11,548 nt of DNA, taken from positions 1-11,548 of the forward strand of contig CAZZLN010000052.1 of assembly GCA_964654945.1 (NCBI GenBank), read 5' to 3'. The translations under genes were made by a program, and so were the position numbers. This DNA is from HGM11788 sp964654945. GTDB taxonomy: Bacteria; Bacillota; Clostridia; Lachnospirales; CAG-274. Numbering within the stretch: position 1 is the first letter of the stretch; every line of letters begins with the position of its first letter. Shown in pieces: positions 7,401 through 11,548 of this stretch. The notes under the pieces are model-generated. The model searched no databases. It worked only from the letters and a program-made list of their open reading frames with translations, and was not told where the DNA came from.

Positions 7401-10400
7401 TTCTTCTCAGGATACTTTAGGAAGAAACGGTTCTGCTAATAATGGCTACCACACTTACTTTAAGGATTGTGTAATCGGCGGTAACACAGACTATATCTGC
7501 GGTGAATTTGCTGCTGTATTTGATAATTGTGAGCTTTTGTGGAAGGGCTTTGGCACTGACACATCTAACAATGGCAAGGTTGGCTATATTGTAGCTCCTA
7601 AGACCAGTCCTTATGTATTCAGAAACTGCGAAATTACCACTGACCCTGCTGATTCAGGCGTTATGGGTTATTACGGCAGAACTTGGGGCGCTAATTCTAA
7701 TGCTGCATTTATTAATACAGAAACCAACGGCACAATTTCTACAACCGGTTGGGGTGAAATGACATCAGGTGATTTAGCTACAGCTACATTCTATGAATAT
7801 AACAATACTGAAAACGGTTACGAATTTGCAACTACAACTAATGGTCTTGCATTAACTGATGAGCTTATTGCAAGCTATATTGATGATGATACAAGCACAG
7901 CTGTTGATACAGTACTTGCAGGCTGGACTCCTGTTCACTATGAGTTTATTCCTTTTGAAGCATCTACTGAAACAACAGAAACTACAACAGAAGCTACAAC
8001 AGAAAGCACAACAGAAGGAACTACAGAAGGTCCTGTTGACCCTGTAGACCCTGCATCTGCAACTAAGTTTATACCTACTGCAGATATATTAAAGGATGAA
8101 GTAGCATATAGTGATGATAATATTGAAATCGTTGCTGCTCAGGATCTTACATATGGTGCTGTTGAAACTTCTGCCGATAAGGCTATAATTGAAGCAGCAG
8201 GCAAGGATTATACAAACTATCTTGTAAGCAACAGTGCAAATACTACATTATTGACACCTGGTGCCGAAAAGGCTTCAGCATATCGTCTTGTATTTAAGAT
8301 TACTGCTAAGCAGGATATGACAGTATCTATTGATAACAAGGTTGGTAAGAACAGCAAGACAAACGCAATATTAAGCAATCTTGAAATTACAGGCACAACC
8401 GAATCCGGTGATCCATCAGGTACTGCAACTATTGTAACCTCTGAAACCAATGATGATGCTAAGAATGATGTATTCAGCACATTATCATTTACTCTTAAAG
8501 CAGGTGAAACAGTATACTTCGCAGGCAAGGGCACTAACCCTAATGTTTATTCTGTAATGTATACAGTTGACGGCAGTACTCCTGTTGACCCTGATGACAC
8601 TACAACAACAGAAGCTACTACAGAAGCTACAACTGCTGATAATACAACAACAGAAGCTACTACAGAAGCTACAACTGCAGCTCCTACTCCTGACACAGGC
8701 AAGTGGGGCGATGTAAATGACAATGGTGTTGTTGAAGCTAATGATGCTGCTTTAGTATTACAGTATGTATTAAACAATGCAACTGAAATGGTTGTTGCAA
8801 GAGCTGACGTAAGCGGTGACGGAGTTATTGACTCTGAAGACGCTGCTATGATTCTTCAGAAGGCTCTTGACAGCACTTATGTATTCCCTGTAGAAGGCAG
8901 CAGCGATGAACCTGAAGCTTCTGATGCTGTTCTCTATGTAGTCGGTGACTCTACAGGTTGTCATTATGCTGATACTGCTGATGCCAACTACTATTACAAG
9001 AGAGTAGGTTTTGGTGATAGGATTGAAGATTATGCTAATATTCAGGTTGAAAATCTTGCATTATCAGGCAGATCTTCTAAGAGCTTTACATCTGAAGCTA
9101 ATTATGAAACCTTAAAGAATAATATTAAGGCTGGGGATATTTTATTAATCGCATTCGGTCATAATGATGAAAAGAGCGAAGATGCAACCAGATACACAGC
9201 TCCGGGCGGAACAAAGGATACAGAGGGTTCTTTCAAGAATTCTTTATATGTAAATTATGTTAAGCTTGCTCAGGATGCAGGTGCTACTCCTATTCTTTGC
9301 TCACCTATAGTAAGAAGAAGCCCTGACGGCTCTTGGAGCGGCAATACTCTCCACGTTGCAAACGACGGTAATTATGCAAACGATGTTAAGGAACTGGCAG
9401 CAGAAGTTAATGTTCCATTTATAGACTTAACTCAGATTACTAAGGCTAAGTATGATGAATTAACTCCTTCAAATACTTTATATTTACACGCTTGGACCAG
9501 TTCTAAAGACACAAGTGTTGATAACACTCATTTAAACAACTATGGTGCTAAGGAGGTTGCTTACTTAATAGCAACTAATGCTCCTGCTGAATTATTGCCT
9601 TATGTTAAAGACGGTATTGTTGAACCAACAATTGCTGATTTAATTGTAAATCCTAACTATGTTGAACCATCTGATGAGGACTTAAAAGGTGATGACTTAA
9701 TCAGTGTGCTCTGGAACACAACTTCTCCTTGGTACGGTACAGTATTTGGTGATATAGGCGGTGAGGGCAAGTTATTTGCTCTTAATGAAGACGGTACTCC
9801 TGATTATACCAAATTAGCTGAAACAAATGGTGTTACTAACTTTGCCGTTACTGAAAATGCTGACGGTTCTGTAAATATCAGAGCAGGTCATTTGGCTGAT
9901 GATATGGTTACAGGCAAGCTGACTTACGGCAAGATTGCCGGCAGCACTGACGGTATAGCTATGTATTACAGACCTGTTGATGTAGCTCAGAACTTCTCAA
10001 TTTCAGGTAAGGCTCATGTAAACGGCGTATATAATACTAACAACCAGACAACATTCGGCGCTATCGTTGCTGACAGTATACAAGTAGATAAGTATGACGC
10101 AGCTTGCATTAGTAATTATGTTGCAGCAGCTCCTTTAAAGATGACATCTACTGTTGGCACAGTGAGCGCAGACACAGGTTCTGTTATTACTGCTTGGGGC
10201 GGTTATGCAAGAATTGACGGCACATTAACAAGTGATGCTAAGATTTCTACAATAGATGATATTCCACAGCCTGGTGATGAAATCGACGTTAAGATTACTA
10301 AGGTTGGTAATGAATATACTGTTCAGTATGGTAATTATACTTCTACATTCACTGTTGCAATGAATGATCAGGCTTATGTTGGCTTCTTCGTTGCAAGATG

Positions 10401-10452
10401 TGCTGATGTAACATTCTCAGACATTAACTTCAATAACGAAGTAACTGAATAA
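4420..10452 (+). CDS. Giant secreted pectin esterase: CE8 methylesterase, dockerin, CE12 acetylesterase
   Basis: A 2010-residue extracellular protein acting on pectin. A signal peptide (1-31) is followed by beta-rich modules of unknown type (about 51-193, 226-361, 370-531, 537-615), a carboxypeptidase-regulatory-like fold (618-697) and another beta module (703-811). The pectin methylesterase (CE8, about 815-1178) shows SSQDTL (Asp998), NTDYICGEF (Asp1024) and YYGRTWG (Arg1087), matching the family's QDTL, DFIFG and GRPW motifs. A Thr/Glu linker leads to a further beta module (1212-1385), another linker and a dockerin (1429-1490) with two calcium loops, DVNDNGVVEAND (1431-1442) and DVSGDGVIDSED (1463-1474). 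The CE12 rhamnogalacturonan acetylesterase (1503-1722) has GDST (Ser1511), Gly1550, FGHND (Asn1582) and DNTH (Asp1701, His1704), so its SGNH machinery is complete. A lectin-like beta domain ends the protein (about 1757-2006). The dockerin is internal, not terminal. The neighbouring cohesin-SLH protein is the likely anchor. The catalytic calls are firm; the beta-module borders are approximate. Confidence 0.93.
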   Translation: MKNSSKRAISRILALVMMVTCSFANIMITNAEISDAAADSTASGSAVENTESAIYTFDVADLTASADKEVLDQSEVDSYFTVIGTIQKRLSSGVVTSVELAKNDGGQISFTTTADSSDVAFVFSSTGSDNESSYALIDDSGAAYAEGTVKGASAGKTTITADALPAGTYTITSPDKGFNRGGRIYTITVVENGSVDVPDEDTTTTETTTEATTAAPSDSDLGTPEAGVVYTVDFAGLSNDGYAVGDKVGGKLFASDMVKIVSDADTAYYHDTGHGLALANGDKIQVAVAGNADVTLSLCQYGNGTAYTVTDADGNELGTVAAKGAACAEAATYTYTGAATVLTFTLASAGEAYLHGVTAKNAAEATGVAEDFELWLDDIAEDVDGTLTVEPGVYMFADSSLELVGNGDTKFTPEIAAGQNILRAGKIVNSYKAGARNATANDIATVPQQGDGTAIVFTPAATGMFNTYFYSTSFLRVWDFDANTGERYGYVDSDTAAENFAFTAEVGHTYVLSTTGKTNNCAFAGFEYIVDEIITVPVNTWTTDGKYNYDNVVATLTDVALGTTAGTIKLDTTSIKLYKNHTYSLSTNDGGAKATFAGEETYKVADDSAITLAMEEVPDVTLTGTFVGADPSVVRSVTFTSMVSGTEYTAELTEDGYTVILKPGEYNTTVDAEGYYTKDRASVVNGEENVDDIYLESLIKSKYVLPEEVAENNTALGLNGITANNSTSVKGVAGSTVVIPVNGEQIITVAGWYAGTWDINGQNSVTADSSSNATNPVTNTYVTDGTETSVTVNITGEGANYLYWITVEDVTHFDAANTTISVPGDFDTLKEAVAYIRDMADRPDGEDGRMTISLTADIQEQIVFDTPYITLQGNGHEISWYYGQSVKYYSVDTDGLYSERLFQDKYSKTEASGNLWGGVAIIRGDNFIAENTTFRNTFNYEVTEKELEDGAESVDLTLGLRNAGDNVAAYKYKERSNAFYIEADNIEAYNCEILSSQDTLGRNGSANNGYHTYFKDCVIGGNTDYICGEFAAVFDNCELLWKGFGTDTSNNGKVGYIVAPKTSPYVFRNCEITTDPADSGVMGYYGRTWGANSNAAFINTETNGTISTTGWGEMTSGDLATATFYEYNNTENGYEFATTTNGLALTDELIASYIDDDTSTAVDTVLAGWTPVHYEFIPFEASTETTETTTEATTESTTEGTTEGPVDPVDPASATKFIPTADILKDEVAYSDDNIEIVAAQDLTYGAVETSADKAIIEAAGKDYTNYLVSNSANTTLLTPGAEKASAYRLVFKITAKQDMTVSIDNKVGKNSKTNAILSNLEITGTTESGDPSGTATIVTSETNDDAKNDVFSTLSFTLKAGETVYFAGKGTNPNVYSVMYTVDGSTPVDPDDTTTTEATTEATTADNTTTEATTEATTAAPTPDTGKWGDVNDNGVVEANDAALVLQYVLNNATEMVVARADVSGDGVIDSEDAAMILQKALDSTYVFPVEGSSDEPEASDAVLYVVGDSTGCHYADTADANYYYKRVGFGDRIEDYANIQVENLALSGRSSKSFTSEANYETLKNNIKAGDILLIAFGHNDEKSEDATRYTAPGGTKDTEGSFKNSLYVNYVKLAQDAGATPILCSPIVRRSPDGSWSGNTLHVANDGNYANDVKELAAEVNVPFIDLTQITKAKYDELTPSNTLYLHAWTSSKDTSVDNTHLNNYGAKEVAYLIATNAPAELLPYVKDGIVEPTIADLIVNPNYVEPSDEDLKGDDLISVLWNTTSPWYGTVFGDIGGEGKLFALNEDGTPDYTKLAETNGVTNFAVTENADGSVNIRAGHLADDMVTGKLTYGKIAGSTDGIAMYYRPVDVAQNFSISGKAHVNGVYNTNNQTTFGAIVADSIQVDKYDAACISNYVAAAPLKMTSTVGTVSADTGSVITAWGGYARIDGTLTSDAKISTIDDIPQPGDEIDVKITKVGNEYTVQYGNYTSTFTVAMNDQAYVGFFVARCADVTFSDINFNNEVTE
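8601..8678 (+). repeat. Perfect 36-bp direct repeat in linker coding sequence
   Basis: A 36-base sequence is repeated without change at 8601-8636 and 8643-8678 (period 42). It encodes the Thr/Glu linker TTTEATTEATTA just before the dockerin. Identity at the third codon positions points to recent duplication or recombination. The period is a multiple of three, so gains or losses would keep the frame and only alter linker length. Confidence 0.85.
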
Positions 10453-10472
10453 TTAATATAAATCAATATTAT

Positions 10473-10501
10473 AGGACTGCGGTTTTCCGCAGTCCTTTTT
10501 T
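10473..10501 (+). terminator. Intrinsic terminator of the esterase gene
   Basis: AGGACTGCGG and CCGCAGTCCT form a perfect 10-bp G+C-rich stem with a TTTT loop, ending in a run of six T residues. It starts 21 bases after the stop codon. Confidence 0.95.
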
Positions 10502-10616
10502 AATGAGCTGCATTAATATTAATTTTGGCCGTTACAGCTTAATGTATTTGTTTTGGAAAATTAATATTTAAAAAATTTGATTTAACTTTTTTAAAGCACC
10601 CTAAATTTAAAGCTAT

Positions 10617-10622
10617 TATAAT
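10617..10622 (+). promoter_or_regulatory. Possible -10 box for the lipoprotein gene
   Basis: A perfect TATAAT at 10617-10622 lies 70 bases ahead of the start codon, but there is no convincing -35 at 16-18 bases. A second option is TGGTAATAT (10652-10660), an extended -10 closer to the gene. The gene follows a strong terminator, so it needs its own promoter, but which of these is used is unclear. Confidence 0.3.
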
Positions 10623-10691
10623 CTTTATATAATTAAAATTTAATTTTTATATGGTAATATATTGTAAAAATAAAGAAAGGACATAAATAAT

Positions 10692-11480
10692 ATGAAAAAA
10701 AATTTATTGATTTGTGCAGCTATTGTTATGACATTATTAACATTATGTTCTTGTGAAATACAGAACACCAAAACCTCAGACTCATCAAATGAGGAAGCTC
10801 AATTGATTGCAGATATTCCTACAACACAATATTTTACAGATGAGGCGGTGCCTGATGATGATGCAGAGCTGATTGCCGAGGCAGGAATAAATGCACCAAG
10901 CGCAATGAACAAGCAGCAATGGCATTTTTCGGTTGTAACCAATAAGGAAATACTGGAGCAGATTTCAGAGGATATGTCTGCAAACAGACCTGAGAGAACA
11001 CCGGCGGAAAAATCAGAAAATGCTTCTGAAGAAGCTGCATCAGATAACACAGATGCTAAACCATCAGACAATGCTCCTGAAAAAGCTGCATCTGATGACA
11101 CAGATTCAAAACCAAATGACAGAAAAGACGGCACACAAAAAATGCAAATGAATAAGGCGGGAATTTCCGATGCACCTCTTGCAATTGTTGTTTCCTGCGC
11201 AGAGGGTTCTGAATTTGATGCGGGTCTGGCTTGTCAGAATATGTCTGCAACAGCCAATTTGCTTGGCTACGGCACAAAAATAATATCATCTCCCGTTATT
11301 GCCCTTAATGGTGAAAAACAGACCGAATACAAGGAGCAGCTTGGAATACCTGAGGATCAGACTGCCGTTGCTGTGCTTTTGGTCGGTAAAGAGGATACTT
11401 CAGCAGACCCGGAAACAGACGGCTATACCGGCGCAACCCAAAGAAATCCGTTTAATGATATGGTTACATATGTTGAATAA
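10692..11480 (+). CDS. Putative lipoprotein with divergent nitroreductase-like domain
   Basis: A 262-residue protein with a lipoprotein-type signal: KK, a hydrophobic run, then LCSC with Cys21 as the likely lipidated residue. It would be fixed to the outer face of the membrane. Two blocks fit the nitroreductase (FMN flavoprotein) family: an N-terminal one (about 45-95) with FTDEAVPDDDAELIAEAG, INAPSAMNKQQWHFSVVT and KEILEQIS, and a C-terminal one (about 155-235) with DAPLAIVVSC, DAGLACQNMSATANLLGYGT, LGIPEDQTAVAVLLVG. Between them (about 97-150) sits a charged, low-complexity insert with a 17-residue period (EEAASDNTDAKPSD, then EKAASDDTDSKPND). The usual arginine-rich RRSxRxF start of the domain reads IPTTQYF, so phosphate-binding arginines appear to be missing. 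It could be an exported redox protein, a flavin carrier or a non-catalytic relative. Start ATG 10692 follows AAAGGA (10677-10681). The family call is fair; the function is unknown. Confidence 0.75.
   Translation: MKKNLLICAAIVMTLLTLCSCEIQNTKTSDSSNEEAQLIADIPTTQYFTDEAVPDDDAELIAEAGINAPSAMNKQQWHFSVVTNKEILEQISEDMSANRPERTPAEKSENASEEAASDNTDAKPSDNAPEKAASDDTDSKPNDRKDGTQKMQMNKAGISDAPLAIVVSCAEGSEFDAGLACQNMSATANLLGYGTKIISSPVIALNGEKQTEYKEQLGIPEDQTAVAVLLVGKEDTSADPETDGYTGATQRNPFNDMVTYVE
11028..11120 (+). repeat. Imperfect 51-bp repeat inside the nitroreductase-like gene
   Basis: Residues 113-126 and 130-143 are near copies (EEAASDNTDAKPSD and EKAASDDTDSKPND), 51 bases apart. They make up the disordered insert between the two halves of the nitroreductase-like domain. 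The copies have diverged at several bases, so this is an old duplication. Confidence 0.7.
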
Positions 11481-11548
11481 AAATTAATTTTTATTTGTGT
11501 TTCATACCAATTTCAGTGCCGATTACGAGAGATTTTATGTTTAATTTG

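Noticed and set aside
8547..8777. Minus-strand frame with Val/Ala/Ser repeats opposite the linker
   Set aside because: It is the reverse complement of the Thr/Glu linker and dockerin codons, so its repeats are a by-product.
10799..11289. Minus-strand frames opposite the nitroreductase-like gene
   Set aside because: The forward frame has a lipoprotein signal, a ribosome site and family motifs; the reverse frames have none.
11481..11548. Possible terminator or gene start at the right edge
   Set aside because: The tail holds only a weak AATTAATT-type palindrome without a stable stem, and no start codon with a ribosome site is seen before the window ends.

Overview
The window looks like chromosomal DNA from a low-G+C Gram-positive anaerobe of the class Clostridia, probably a plant-fibre-degrading gut bacterium. 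This is inferred from strong AGGAGG ribosome sites, AT-rich spacers with sigma-A type promoters, a bacterial RNase P RNA, S-layer-homology (SLH) domains, a cohesin and a dockerin, Thr/Glu-rich TTTEATTEATT linkers, and short G+C-rich palindromic repeats of a kind common in gut Clostridia. No species can be named from the sequence alone.

Layout, left to right. Bases 1-681 hold no credible gene. They are a mosaic of short palindromes and direct repeats, including five copies of a 30-bp core arranged as two 91-bp units, two 80/81-bp units and a partial unit. A promoter at 682-708 leads to a CNNM/CorC-type membrane protein with a CBS pair (749-2071). The RNase P RNA gene rnpB (2074-2406) begins two bases after its stop codon. 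A consensus promoter (2486-2514) and a possible 11-codon leader peptide (2560-2595) precede a secreted protein with one cohesin domain and three SLH repeats (2592-4031), closed by a clear intrinsic terminator (4074-4104). After a 315-base AT-rich spacer with its own extended -10 promoter comes a 2010-residue secreted protein (4420-10452). It carries a pectin methylesterase (CE8), an internal type I-like dockerin, a rhamnogalacturonan acetylesterase (CE12) and several undefined beta-rich modules, and it also ends in a strong terminator (10473-10501). A lipoprotein with a divergent nitroreductase fold (10692-11480) closes the window.

How the genes fit together. The central pair is the main interest. 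The SLH protein should sit on the cell wall and display one cohesin, and the next gene encodes a very large esterase with a dockerin. The simplest reading is a minimal, cell-surface, cellulosome-like complex for pectin: CE8 removes methyl esters from homogalacturonan and CE12 removes acetyl groups from rhamnogalacturonan, opening both polymers to lyases encoded elsewhere. The two genes have separate promoters and terminators, so they are neighbours under parallel control and not one operon. That this particular cohesin binds this particular dockerin is inference. The CNNM protein, rnpB and the nitroreductase-like lipoprotein have no visible link to pectin use.
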